The position numbers and the translations under genes were made by a program. A DNA stretch of 64,000 nucleotides from Bordetella parapertussis (lineage in GTDB: Bacteria; Bacteroidota; Bacteroidia; Chitinophagales; Chitinophagaceae): the NCBI GenBank assembly GCA_943331005.2, contig CALQJX020000009.1, positions 67,093 to 131,092 of the forward strand. Direction: 5' to 3'. The notes under the pieces are model-generated. The model did not search any database. It was not told the origin of the DNA and saw only the letters and a program-made list of their open reading frames with translations. This document shows positions 39,801 through 47,990 of the stretch, one piece after another (within the stretch, counting starts at the first letter, position 1; the number at the start of each line of letters is the position of its first letter).

Positions 39801-42800
39801 AGTATTCACAGTAACTATGGTAGTAGCAGCACAACCTATGCCCGATGTGTATGATATGGTTGCAGTACCCGGCACCAGCGCATTAACTACACCCGATGTA
39901 GAGATAGTAGCAACAACAGTATTGGTGCTGCTCCATACCCCACCAGGCACCGCGTCAGCCAGTGCGCCTGTATTACCTGCACACAGAGAAGTAGTTCCTG
40001 TTATAGCTGCCGGCAACCCGTTCACTGTTACTACAGTGGTGGCAGCACAACCCGTTACAGGCACATAAGATATTACTGCTGTACCTGGAGCTATGCCATT
40101 CACCATACCGGTGCCGGCACCCACTGTTGCAACAGCTGTGGCATTACTACTCCACACACCGCCAGTGGCTCCGCTGGTAAGCGTTACCGACGAGCCAACA
40201 CAAATATTACTTGTTCCTGAAATTGCGGCTGGGAGTGGACTGATAGTGATCAGTTTTGTAACTGAACAACCCGATGACATACTGTAACTCATTGTCACCA
40301 ATCCGGGCGAAACACCGGTCACTACACCGGTTGTGGGATTAATGGTTGCCAATGTCACATTACCACTGCTCCACGTACCACCCGGCGTAACATCGCTCAG
40401 AGTAATGGTAAAGGAAGGACACACACTGGATGGACCGGTTATTACTGCCGGCAATGGACTAACTGTTGCAACTCTGGTAGCAATACAACCTCCCGGAATA
40501 ATGTAGGAGATAATAGCCGTATTGGCACTGTACCCTACTGCTATACCTGATGATGCACCAATACCTGCCACTGCAGTATTACTGCTGCTCCAGGTTCCGC
40601 CAGGTGTGGCATGAGTCAATGAAGATATAGCACCGATACACAAAGCTGTGTTACCTGTAATCGGTGTAACTGTATTTATTAAAATTGTAGAGATACTGTA
40701 ACAACCGGTAGGTAGTGTATATGATATTACCACCGTACCCGTAGACAATGGCGTAACAACTCCTGTAGCTGCATTTACTGTAGCCTGCGTTGTAGCCGAA
40801 CTGCTCCAAGCACCACCCGTAGCAGCATTACTCAGCGAAATATTTACCCCTACACAAGAAGATGTTGGGCCGGTAATAGCCGGAGGTAACGAACTTACTG
40901 TTACTACCCTAGTGATAATACACCCAACACCTATAGTATAAGTGATAACAGATGTACCCAGAGCAATACCCGAAACTATACCACTGGCATTTACTGTAGC
41001 TACTGTAATATCGCTGCTTGCCCATGTACCACCACCTGTAGTAGTTGAAAGAGCAGACGTGCTGCCAAGACATACATTACCAGATCCTGTAAGTGCACCG
41101 GGCAATGCATGCACAGTGAGCACGGTAGTAGCTATACAGCCGGTACTCAGTGTATACGTGATGTTAGCAGTGCCTGCTGCAATGCCGCTCACCAAACCTG
41201 TAGCGGCATTTATAGATGCTACAAAACCATTACTGCTGCTCCAGGTGCCACCTGCAGTAGCATTGCTCATTGTTGCAGACAATCCCTGGCATATAGCCGG
41301 ACCACCTGTTATTGTTGCGGGTAATGGATGAACGGTCAGATTTTTAATTACAAAACAACCTGAAGAAAGTGTATAAGTTATTACCGCAGATCCGGGTGCA
41401 ACTCCGGTCACTACCCCACCAGCAGCTACCGTTGCTACAGCAATATTGCTACTGCTCCATGCACCGCCACCCACCACATTGGTATAGGTTGTGGAAAGCC
41501 CCATACATACTGCACTGTTTCCTGCGATAACGGAAGGGGTGAGATTTACAGAAACCACTGCAGTATCAAAGCATCCGGTAGAGAGTGTGTAAGAGATCAC
41601 TGCTGTACCATATATAAATCCGGTAACAATACCGGTAGCAGAGCCTATTGCAGCTGTGCTGGCATTACTGCTGCTCCAGGTACCGCCTGTAGTTGTGCTG
41701 CTTAGTGTTACCGGAGATGAAAGACATAAAGAAGTGATACCCGAGATCGGATCAGGTAACGGATTTACTGTAACTGTCCTGGTTGCAATACAACCCAGTG
41801 GCAGCATATATGTTACTACAGTTGTACCGGCACTAACCCCGGTAAGCAACCCTAAAGAATTTATTGTTGCAACAGAGGTATTACCTGAGATCCAGCTACC
41901 ACCTGTGGTTATATCAGTATATAGTGAAATAGCACCAACACAAATCGATGAACTACCCGCTATTGGTGATGGCAAACTGGTCACAGTCACCGGCAGTGTT
42001 GTATAGCAACCCGATGGCAGCGTGTATGTAATTATAGTACCGCCTCCTGCAGCACCATACATAAGTCCGGTTGAGGAACCTATAGTTGCTACAGTAACAG
42101 TATTACTGCTCCACGATCCACCCGGCCAGCCCGGACTACTTAGTGTAGCGCTCGAAGCCTGACAAATATTATTGGGTCCTGATATTGCTGCAGGCACAGG
42201 ATTTACCGTAACTATCTTTGTTGCCGGACAGCCTGTAGGAAGAATATAACTTATATTCACCGTACCGGCGCTTACACCGCTAACTATACCCGAGGCACTG
42301 CCTACAGCCGCAATAGATGCATCACTGCTGCTCCAGGTGCCACCGGTGGTAGCATTACTTAAGCCCATTATTGCACCCACACACAAAGATGTTGGCCCGC
42401 TGATAGCCGTAGGTAAAGGATTGATAACCGCAGTTGCCGTTGCATAACAACCCGTAGACAAGGTATAGCTTATCGTCACCATGCCCAGACCCACCCCTGT
42501 AGCCACGCCACTGGAAGTCCCTATAGTTGCAATACTTGTATTACTGCTACTCCATGTACCGCCAGATATAGCATTACTCAATGCTGATGTAGCACCTAAG
42601 CAAATATTAAGATTACCACTTATCGTTGCGGGCAGTGGAAGCACTGTTATAACTGTTGCCGCAAAACAGCCGGTTGACATTATATATGATATGGCAGTTG
42701 TTCCTGTAGTAAGACCGGACACAACACCTGCTGCTACCGTTGCTACGCTTGTATTACTGCTGCTCCAGGCGCCGCCTGTAGTTGTATTGGTAAGCGTAGT

Positions 42801-45800
42801 GGTAAGATCCTGACAAACATTCGTGCTTCCGCTAATAGTAGCAGGAGATGCATAAACCGTCATCAGCTTTATAGCATAACAACCTGTGGGCAAAGTATAA
42901 GTGATCAAAGGATTGCCTGCTGCAACACCCGTCACAATTCCGGATGTACCAACGGTTGCAAATGCAGTATTGCTACTGCTCCAGCTACCACCTGTTGTAG
43001 TGGTTGCTACCGTAACCGTTGTGCCGGTACAAACTGTATTACTGCCGGTTATCGATGCCGGAATAGTATTTATGGTAACTATAGCAGCTGATACACAGCC
43101 CGTTGGCAAGGTATAGGTAATACCGGATGTACCTGCTGTTCCACCGGTTACTATGCCGGTAGTTGCACCAATTGTTGCAACAAATGTATTACTGCTAAAC
43201 CAGGTGCCACCTGTTGTACTATTGGTAAGTGTGGCACTCACCCCCTGACACACTGCCAGTATACCATCTATTGCCGCCGGCAAGGGATTTACGGTTACCA
43301 CCCTTACAGCAAAACAAGTAGTAGGCAGTGTATAAGAGATCATAGCTGTACCTGCAGCCACGCCGGTAACTGTACCACCCGACACAGTAGCAACACCTGC
43401 ATTACTTGTAGACCAGGTACCACCACTCGTAGCATCGCTGAGCACAGTTACAGATCCTGCACATACAGTTGCTGTTCCTGTTATGGATGCCGGTGGCGGG
43501 TTTACTGTAATATTATAGGTCTTGTAACAACCGGTTGTTGCAGTATAAGTAATAATAGTAGTTCCTGCACCTACACCTGTCACTATGCCCGAAGAAGCAC
43601 CCACTCCGGCTGTAACAGAGCTGGCACTACTCCAGAAACCACCGGTGGTGGTATTGGCCAATGTCATAGTAGCGCCTACGCAAACTGCAGTTGGTCCGGT
43701 AATATCAGCCGGCAATGTGTTTACCGTAACAGTTTTGTATGCGGTGCAACCTGTAGGTAACACGTACGATATAAGAGTAGTTCCCGTAGTTACAGGGGTC
43801 AATACACCGGTTGTCAGATTGATGGTAGCTATTGAAGTATTGGTACTGTACCAGTTCCCTCCTGTAGCACTATTGCTGTAGGTACTGGTATAACCCAGAC
43901 ATGCATTTGCAGAACCTGCAATAGCACCCAGGGGATTGACACTAACATTTTTTATGGCAAAACAACCTGTTGTGGTAAGCACATAAGACACAGATGCCAC
44001 ACCGGCATCAACACCCGTCACCGTGCCTGATGAAGAACCAACCGTTGCTATAGTAGAGGCAGTGCATATCCATGTACCACCAGTAGTACTGTTAGTAAGA
44101 TTAATAGTTTGTGTAGCACACACCGCTGAAGGACCGCTTATAGCTGCCGGCAATGGCCGCACGGTCACCACTGCTGTTGCAGTACAACCTGCACCTAATG
44201 AATAGGTGATCGTTGCCGTACCAAATGCCAGACCGCTGGCTATTCCGCTGGCCGATCCTATCGTTGCGATACTGGTGTTGCTGCTGCTCCAGGTACCTCC
44301 TGTTGTGGCATCGGTAAGCGTACTTGTATATCCGAGACATACATTAAGATTGCCTCCAATGGCCGCAGGTGTAGTATTTACCGTTACTACAACTACAGTA
44401 GCACAACTACTACCAGATATATAACTTATGGAGACGGTACCTGTTGCCACACCTGTCACAATTCCGGAAGCAGAACCTACCGTAGCTATAGCGGTGTTGC
44501 CACTTACCCATGTACCACCCGATGCAGAATTGCTTAAAGTAGTACTGGTCCCAACGCACACATTCAACCCACCCGATGTGGTACCCGGTTCCGGATTCAT
44601 ATTCACAGTACTGGTAGAAGAGGCAACACATGCACCCATGGTTGCTGTGGCTGTATATACTATGGTTGTAGGTGCAGTTATGGTTGTGGGGTATACATAT
44701 ACCGTATTGGTAGCCGTACCTGCTGTATATGGCGTAGTTAGTGTAGAATTGGTGAACAGATGCGTTGTTGGTGACCAGGTTGGTGCAACCAATGCTGGTG
44801 TTCCGTTTATTGCCACATTATCTATAGCCCAGTAATATCCAAATGTAGATTTGTAGTAAAAACGCAACTTAGCATTGGCACTACCCAGATAGGCATTCAG
44901 GGAATAGGTCTGCGAAACAAATGACATTTTAGATCCCACCCCTGCACCTGTGTAGTTATTCAACGTGGTCCAGGTGGTACCACCATTGGTAGATATCTCC
45001 ACATTCACATACACATCTCCTGCAGGCCAGTAATCGTAGGCATGCTGAAAGGTAAGCGTAGCAGAGGCATAATCAGCCAATGAGAAAACAGGAGATATCA
45101 GCTTGGCCGATAAGGTAGAAGAAGAACCCGAAGTATCGGCATTAGCCATTACAAAAGTACTATAGTCGGGACTGCGATACCATCCTTGTTCATTCAAATA
45201 ACTGTCGGCACAGGCCTTCCATTCAGCACCTGAAACTATGTTGATACTTCCGGCAGTGTCTACTGTCCAGCTACCAAGGCCTGAGTTGAAGTTTTGCGAT
45301 AGTATTGTAGAAGAAGCCGGAGTACCAACAGCTACAATAGACATACTCATGCCGTTGCATATTGTACTTACCGTAGGTGTAAGTGCAGGCGCAAGGGGCA
45401 GATTGTTTACATAAATGGTCTTTGTAGCCGCACAACCACCTGCTGTGTAAGATATATTGGCAGTTCCTGCAGCAACACCTGTTACCACTCCGCTGGTATT
45501 TACTGTACCTACTGCAGTATTACTACTGCTCCAGGCTCCACCAGTAGTAGTGGTGGTAAGCGTAGTGGTCGTAGTAGGACAGACCGTATTGGCACCCGAC
45601 AATGCTGCAGGAGCTGTAAGGACCGACGCTGTTATAGTATTGGAAAATACCGGATTTGCAACCAGACAAGTCTGACTGCTGAGCATTTTGCAGGAGATGG
45701 TATTGCCACTGGTTAGTGTATTATTAGAATAGGTAGCGCCTATCGATACATCTGTACCATTCAGCGACCATGTGTATGTAGGCGTACCTCCATTGGTAGA

Positions 45801-46391
45801 GGTGGGCGTAAACGTAATATTGGTACCCGGGCAAAAAGATCCTGATGGACTGGCTGCTAATGATACTGTAGCCGTAGATGGAGCCACCACCGATAACGAC
45901 CCGAAGTTAGTACCGCTGCTTCCAGTAGTGATTCCTGCCACCCCGGTTGCTACTGATGCTCTTATAGCACCAGCAGATGAAGAAGTGGTAGTTGGTTGCA
46001 CTTGCAGTCCGGTAATTGTCAGTTGATCGGCACCGTTATTATTTACAACAGTTACATTGATCGTGAGTGTAGTAGCAGTAATAGATCCCGAAGCACCGGT
46101 TATATTAGAGCCGGTTATATAAGTAATTGCAGGTAGCGTAGTATTGAATTGCCAACCTGTAGGCGCAGTAAGTACTATTACCGATGTACCTATGCTAAAA
46201 TCCGTATTAGCGCCTTCTGTAATAACTATAGGTCCTAAAGTGGTAAAAGCCGGCGCACTTCCTGTGACAGCCTTGTTACTGCAAATATTCGTTCCTCCTG
46301 TTGCGGCAGTTACAGACACAGCTGCGCCTGCCGTAAAACATACACAGCAAATCAATACCAATACAGAGACCAGACTCCTGTACATTTCCAT
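33879..46391 (-). CDS. Giant D: 4170 aa T9SS-secreted Ig-like repeat protein
   Basis: This is the largest gene in the window. A signal peptide (about 1-24) is followed by an N-terminal beta domain (about 25-190), a first Ig-like repeat, and a choice-of-anchor/cleaved-adhesin jelly-roll domain (about 364-530; SQNFNSGLGSW to YYWAIDNVAING). Then come 43 further GGxW Ig-like repeats of about 75 residues (44 in all), most with two cysteines (VCxG ... TGC). Next are a TGGGTFCTGG-type Ig domain, three longer Ig/PKD-like domains, and a T9SS type A tail (LLPNPNEGAF to the end). The repeats are more diverged from one another than those in giant C. There is no REC gene upstream, and the promoter is of housekeeping type. 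It is likely a filamentous surface adhesin; function is inferred. Confidence 0.95.
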   Translation of the reverse strand: MEMYRSLVSVLVLICCVCFTAGAAVSVTAATGGTNICSNKAVTGSAPAFTTLGPIVITEGANTDFSIGTSVIVLTAPTGWQFNTTLPAITYITGSNITGASGSITATTLTINVTVVNNNGADQLTITGLQVQPTTTSSSAGAIRASVATGVAGITTGSSGTNFGSLSVVAPSTATVSLAASPSGSFCPGTNITFTPTSTNGGTPTYTWSLNGTDVSIGATYSNNTLTSGNTISCKMLSSQTCLVANPVFSNTITASVLTAPAALSGANTVCPTTTTTLTTTTTGGAWSSSNTAVGTVNTSGVVTGVAAGTANISYTAGGCAATKTIYVNNLPLAPALTPTVSTICNGMSMSIVAVGTPASSTILSQNFNSGLGSWTVDTAGSINIVSGAEWKACADSYLNEQGWYRSPDYSTFVMANADTSGSSSTLSAKLISPVFSLADYASATLTFQHAYDYWPAGDVYVNVEISTNGGTTWTTLNNYTGAGVGSKMSFVSQTYSLNAYLGSANAKLRFYYKSTFGYYWAIDNVAINGTPALVAPTWSPTTHLFTNSTLTTPYTAGTATNTVYVYPTTITAPTTIVYTATATMGACVASSTSTVNMNPEPGTTSGGLNVCVGTSTTLSNSASGGTWVSGNTAIATVGSASGIVTGVATGTVSISYISGSSCATVVVVTVNTTPAAIGGNLNVCLGYTSTLTDATTGGTWSSSNTSIATIGSASGIASGLAFGTATITYSLGAGCTATAVVTVRPLPAAISGPSAVCATQTINLTNSTTGGTWICTASTIATVGSSSGTVTGVDAGVASVSYVLTTTGCFAIKNVSVNPLGAIAGSANACLGYTSTYSNSATGGNWYSTNTSIATINLTTGVLTPVTTGTTLISYVLPTGCTAYKTVTVNTLPADITGPTAVCVGATMTLANTTTGGFWSSASSVTAGVGASSGIVTGVGAGTTIITYTATTGCYKTYNITVNPPPASITGTATVCAGSVTVLSDATSGGTWSTSNAGVATVSGGTVTGVAAGTAMISYTLPTTCFAVRVVTVNPLPAAIDGILAVCQGVSATLTNSTTGGTWFSSNTFVATIGATTGIVTGGTAGTSGITYTLPTGCVSAAIVTINTIPASITGSNTVCTGTTVTVATTTTGGSWSSSNTAFATVGTSGIVTGVAAGNPLITYTLPTGCYAIKLMTVYASPATISGSTNVCQDLTTTLTNTTTGGAWSSSNTSVATVAAGVVSGLTTGTTAISYIMSTGCFAATVITVLPLPATISGNLNICLGATSALSNAISGGTWSSSNTSIATIGTSSGVATGVGLGMVTISYTLSTGCYATATAVINPLPTAISGPTSLCVGAIMGLSNATTGGTWSSSDASIAAVGSASGIVSGVSAGTVNISYILPTGCPATKIVTVNPVPAAISGPNNICQASSATLSSPGWPGGSWSSNTVTVATIGSSTGLMYGAAGGGTIITYTLPSGCYTTLPVTVTSLPSPIAGSSSICVGAISLYTDITTGGSWISGNTSVATINSLGLLTGVSAGTTVVTYMLPLGCIATRTVTVNPLPDPISGITSLCLSSPVTLSSTTTGGTWSSSNASTAAIGSATGIVTGFIYGTAVISYTLSTGCFDTAVVSVNLTPSVIAGNSAVCMGLSTTYTNVVGGGAWSSSNIAVATVAAGGVVTGVAPGSAVITYTLSSGCFVIKNLTVHPLPATITGGPAICQGLSATMSNATAGGTWSSSNGFVASINAATGLVSGIAAGTANITYTLSTGCIATTVLTVHALPGALTGSGNVCLGSTSALSTTTGGGTWASSDITVATVNASGIVSGIALGTSVITYTIGVGCIITRVVTVSSLPPAITGPTSSCVGVNISLSNAATGGAWSSSATTQATVNAATGVVTPLSTGTVVISYTLPTGCYSISTILINTVTPITGNTALCIGAISSLTHATPGGTWSSSNTAVAGIGASSGIAVGYSANTAIISYIIPGGCIATRVATVSPLPAVITGPSSVCPSFTITLSDVTPGGTWSSGNVTLATINPTTGVVTGVSPGLVTMSYSMSSGCSVTKLITISPLPAAISGTSNICVGSSVTLTSGATGGVWSSNATAVATVGAGTGMVNGIAPGTAVISYVPVTGCAATTVVTVNGLPAAITGTTSLCAGNTGALADAVPGGVWSSTNTVVATISTSGVVNALVPGTATISYTSGIGCAATTIVTVNTMPSAITGVPSACVGFTTALSSAPTGGTWTSGNTAIAGVDAVTGLVAGVGAGTSIVSYSFSTGCLAQAVVTVSASASAVSGPGTVCAGSPITLTDPASAGGTWSSGSASVATIGSATGIVTGVSAGTAGITYTIGAGCLTTRVVTVDPLPAAITGLPSTCIGLTTTLASATSGGTWSSSFLPVGTVGAASGVVYGVTTGSITISYTLPTGCYATKPVSVNPMPVAIAGVNTVCAGLNTTLSDLIPGGLWSSTDIAVATVAAATGVVTGVAAGTTTISYLLGAGCATSTVVTVFPLPAAITGSLNICEGTVQPLFSATAGGSWTISNPSVATINSGTGAVTGIAAGTATVTHTIGAGCIASAIITVNPVAPNTGTANTCAGYFTTLTNAIAGGTWSSSNYSIASVLIGSGVVTGITPGSATITYTLPTGCTAATLVTITSLSPVTGSNSVCVGQSVTMANAATGGTWTSGNVLVASVGGATGVVSGLAAGAAVISYSYSGGCVATKLVTIYPLSPVAGPGNVCAGQSITLTDATPGGSWSSSNTSIATIDVAGVVTAITAGTTTISYELATGCVATKVVTVNPLAAISGAPNLCTGTVSIYSNPVSGGIWASSNLSIVTTAITTGNITGVATGTAIISYILPTGCFVTLPVTVNPQPSNITGTAGICLYGSSTLSDATAGGTWVSSSSTIATVGSLTGVVAGVNAGIAVISYILPTGCYRTLTVTVNVLPSAITGSLQVCEGLSSVLSNSISGGTWSVATATIATIGAATGVVNGVTPGTTTITYMLGTGCYASAVVTVNSLPGSVSGPTSVCVGSSINFSSTTSGGTWSSADPYVTVDAASGVATGVNPGVAVVTYSLPTGCVRTVSVSVYPLPSAISGVPRVCVGATNTLVNATGGGSWSGSDASILTIDVATGVVSGVSAGTATVSYTIVSGCYVTMVVTVDPLPSAIVGGSTICQGSVLSLASASAGGAWSSSAASVATVTAAGNVSGVSAGVANITYTLPTGCYVFVPVTVNPLPAVIAGPGVVCTGQSVSLTDATPSGVWISDVTSIATVDAVTGSVTGMSAGVTNISYSLATGCFRSVAITVNPSPAAITGPSQVCAGLSITLADVTPSGTWTSGSSTIATISSSGVVNGIAAGTVAMSYTLATGCRATFIVTVNPVPPSITGIANICPGSSVTLSNAMAGGSWSSTYTSIVTVDATTGTVSGLSAGLSVITYTMPTGCLTTAVILVQPAPAAVTGVAAVCLGANSTLSCATAGGTWVSSAPSVASVGFTSGAVSSLSVGTTTISYVLPSGCAATRIFTVNPNPPAITGSPIACMSNTTAMSNAMPGGLWTSSDVSVATINASTGIVTGVSLGTVNITYTLPTGCRTVSFISVYPPPAAISGAAHICQGASTLLSSATAGGTWSSSAPVIAAVSSSGDVTGISGGSAIITYTLVTGCYAISTVTVDPLLPIVGSNVVCSADTVTYSNGVTGGVWSSSTLSVATVTPLTGAVYGVAPGVAVISYFLPTGCVATKTVTVNQLPATYLVTGGGTFCTGGAGVPVGLNGSASGFVYWLYNGSVAVGSLTGTGSSLNFGLQTTNGTYSVYAVNSASGCARFMLSTAIVSSVALAPAAVSINSLAGDTVCNGSAVLFTPSAYLGGSAPTYQWWVNGIPVSGATSYSYSPANGDIITCKLTSSASCAVPNTATSNLTMTVLPLVVPAVTAAVLPNDTVCALTAVSFTATEVNGGAAPYYIWLNNGLPATTGATYAYIPADGDVVLCKMAANSRCRTADTVLSNAINMKVLPYATPAVTINAVPGLVIASGEEVTFTAVVTNAGATPSYQWKINNVTIAGATNATFTWSSFTNSDTVKCAVTSSGLCGGVTTVAGEVMTVNNVGVHNADLKKRSVQLLPNPNEGAFMLKGLPVNGGAATIVVYNVLGQVVYMEEVQLRRGETEKYIQLDHKLANGMYVLSLGMGDEANMFHFVVRK

Positions 46392-46510
46392 CGATACAAT
46401 ATAATGACAGAGCGGTTTTTACATTTTACCACCCTGTGTTTACAGTAGCGCAATATTTTAACTTACCGGAAAGCATAGTTTCTCCGGCAAACCTCAATTT
46501 AGCCCTCTTA
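46392..46510. other. 5' leader region of giant D
   Basis: About 115 nt lie between the predicted transcription start (near 46505) and the ATG at 46391. No riboswitch or attenuator fold was recognised. Confidence 0.4.
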
Positions 46511-46540
46511 CAAATATAATAAAACCCTAGGAACCTACAA
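46511..46540 (-). promoter_or_regulatory. Housekeeping promoter of giant D
   Basis: On the minus strand TTG is followed after 19 nt by TATATTTG (46511-46518 on the plus strand as CAAATATA), a full match to the Bacteroidota sigma-A consensus. No sigma-54 motif was found upstream of this giant. Confidence 0.7.
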
Positions 46541-46769
46541 TACTTACACAAACGCACACACTAAATAAATATACAATATATCATTACGGCAGAAACAAGA
46601 AGAATAATCAGTCAAAAAAAGACTTGATCACATGAATAAATAAAATACATTAAAAATATCAATACCAAAACTATATTCACCTGCCTTAGCGGCTGAAACA
46701 TGCGCCCAAGTACCATTCGTTAAAAGAAGGAGAATAACATTAATAAAATATTATTTCGAAATACAAACT

Positions 46770-46851
46770 TTTTTACTGACATTTGTCCCACTAACGATGG
46801 GTTAGTGAGCACAGTCCTTTCCCGATATGCCAGGCATATCGGGATTTTTTT
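46770..46851 (+). ncRNA. Candidate small RNA
   Basis: Two adjacent hairpins lie in a divergent intergenic region with no gene upstream on this strand: CACTAAC-GATGG-GTTAGTG (46789-46807) and a 10-bp terminator stem (46821-46843) followed by seven T residues. A terminator in this position implies a short transcript. The 5' end is not defined; a weak -7-like GACATTTG is present. It could be a transcribed leader remnant instead of a regulator. Confidence 0.4.
46821..46851 (+). terminator. Intrinsic terminator in divergent intergenic region
   Basis: A perfect 10-bp stem CCCGATATGC (46821-46830) pairs with 46834-46843 across a 3-nt loop, then A and seven T. Confidence 0.85.
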
Positions 46852-47059
46852 ATGCCCGAATCTTCGACTTTTTTAGCAAACTTCATCTTTGCGATCCTGC
46901 ATTTTAAAGTAATAATTGCTGTGCGATTTTATGCTGTTGCTGCAATGTTCCTTCCTGCCTTTTTCATTTGAATGTTGTCTTCAATAGATTCTATTAATTG
47001 ACTACAAACATGTAAACACTAATCTTCGTATTTTGCACATTCAAAAAACACAAACACCT

Positions 47060-47932
47060 ATGAAGAGGATTTTCCTTTCAGTAGTTCTTCTTGCTGCTGT
47101 TGCAGGTACAGGCTTTGCACAAGGCTCGCTCAAACTTCCGGCCCTAAGCCCGAACGCAAAGATCAGTCAGGACTTTTCTATATCTAATATAGAAATCAGT
47201 TATAGCAGGCCTTCTATGCGCGGTCGTAAGATCATGGGCGATGTAATTCCTTATGGACATGTATGGCGCACAGGTGCTAATGCTCCTACCAAGATCAAGA
47301 CAGGCGAAGACCTGGAAATAGCTGGCTTCAGGGTGAAAGCAGGTGAATACTCGCTCTATACTGTCCCGAACAAAGACAAGTGGGAAATAGTGATCAGCAG
47401 TGCTACAGGCAACTGGACCGCTGATGGTTTCCCGAGGGAATTCGATATAGCGCGATTCAAAGTGACGCCCCTTACAATGACCGAAGAAACACAGACATTC
47501 ACTATCAACATCACCGACATTACGTTCAAGTCGTGCAAGATAGAAATGGTGTGGGACCGCACTAAAATAGTTATACCTGTTGTTGCCAATAACAGCATTA
47601 CCGTAGAAGAGAACATAGACAAAGCGGTGAACAATCCTCAGGTTCCATACTTTCAGGCAGCAAGCTACTACTACGAAACCAATCAGAAAACTGATGTTGC
47701 CAGCAACTATGTGAACAAAGCACTGGAGCTGAACCCGAAAGCTTTCTACATGTGGTATCTGAAAGCACGTATAGAAAAGAGAATGGGTCATGTAGACGAA
47801 GCACTTGCAGCTGCAAGGAAGTCTATAGAACTGGCTGCAGGTACACCCAACGAACTGGAGTACAAAATGAACAATGGCAAGATCATTGACGAACTGACTC
47901 GCCAGAAGCGTCACGACCAACCTGCCGACTAA
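47060..47932 (+). CDS. DUF2911 protein with C-terminal helical repeats
   Basis: This 290 aa protein has a signal peptide (MKRIFLSVVLLAAVAGTGFA, cleaved before QGS). The DUF2911 domain covers about residues 25-165 and includes the typical YSRPSMRGRKIMG and PYGHVWRTGANAPT motifs. A TPR-like helical tail follows (about 195-285). The frame extends nine codons upstream, but the ATG at 47060 directly precedes the signal peptide. DUF2911 proteins are common secreted proteins of unknown function in Bacteroidota. The gene stands alone between a candidate sRNA and a shared terminator. Confidence 0.92.
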   Translation: MKRIFLSVVLLAAVAGTGFAQGSLKLPALSPNAKISQDFSISNIEISYSRPSMRGRKIMGDVIPYGHVWRTGANAPTKIKTGEDLEIAGFRVKAGEYSLYTVPNKDKWEIVISSATGNWTADGFPREFDIARFKVTPLTMTEETQTFTINITDITFKSCKIEMVWDRTKIVIPVVANNSITVEENIDKAVNNPQVPYFQAASYYYETNQKTDVASNYVNKALELNPKAFYMWYLKARIEKRMGHVDEALAAARKSIELAAGTPNELEYKMNNGKIIDELTRQKRHDQPAD

Positions 47933-47956
47933 TAACTACTATACTTATCATTGAAA

Positions 47957-47979
47957 AAGGCTACGGAATCCGTAGCCTT
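47957..47979. terminator. Bidirectional terminator
   Basis: A perfect 10-bp stem AAGGCTACGG (47957-47966) pairs with 47970-47979 across 3 nt, between convergent genes, with A-rich sequence on the left and T-rich sequence on the right. Confidence 0.85.
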
Positions 47980-47990
47980 CTTCATTTGTC

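Noticed and set aside
40942..41331. Many long frames antisense to the giant repeat genes
   Set aside because: They recur at the repeat period and have Val/Pro/Thr-rich compositions that follow from the sense-strand codons; none has family similarity.
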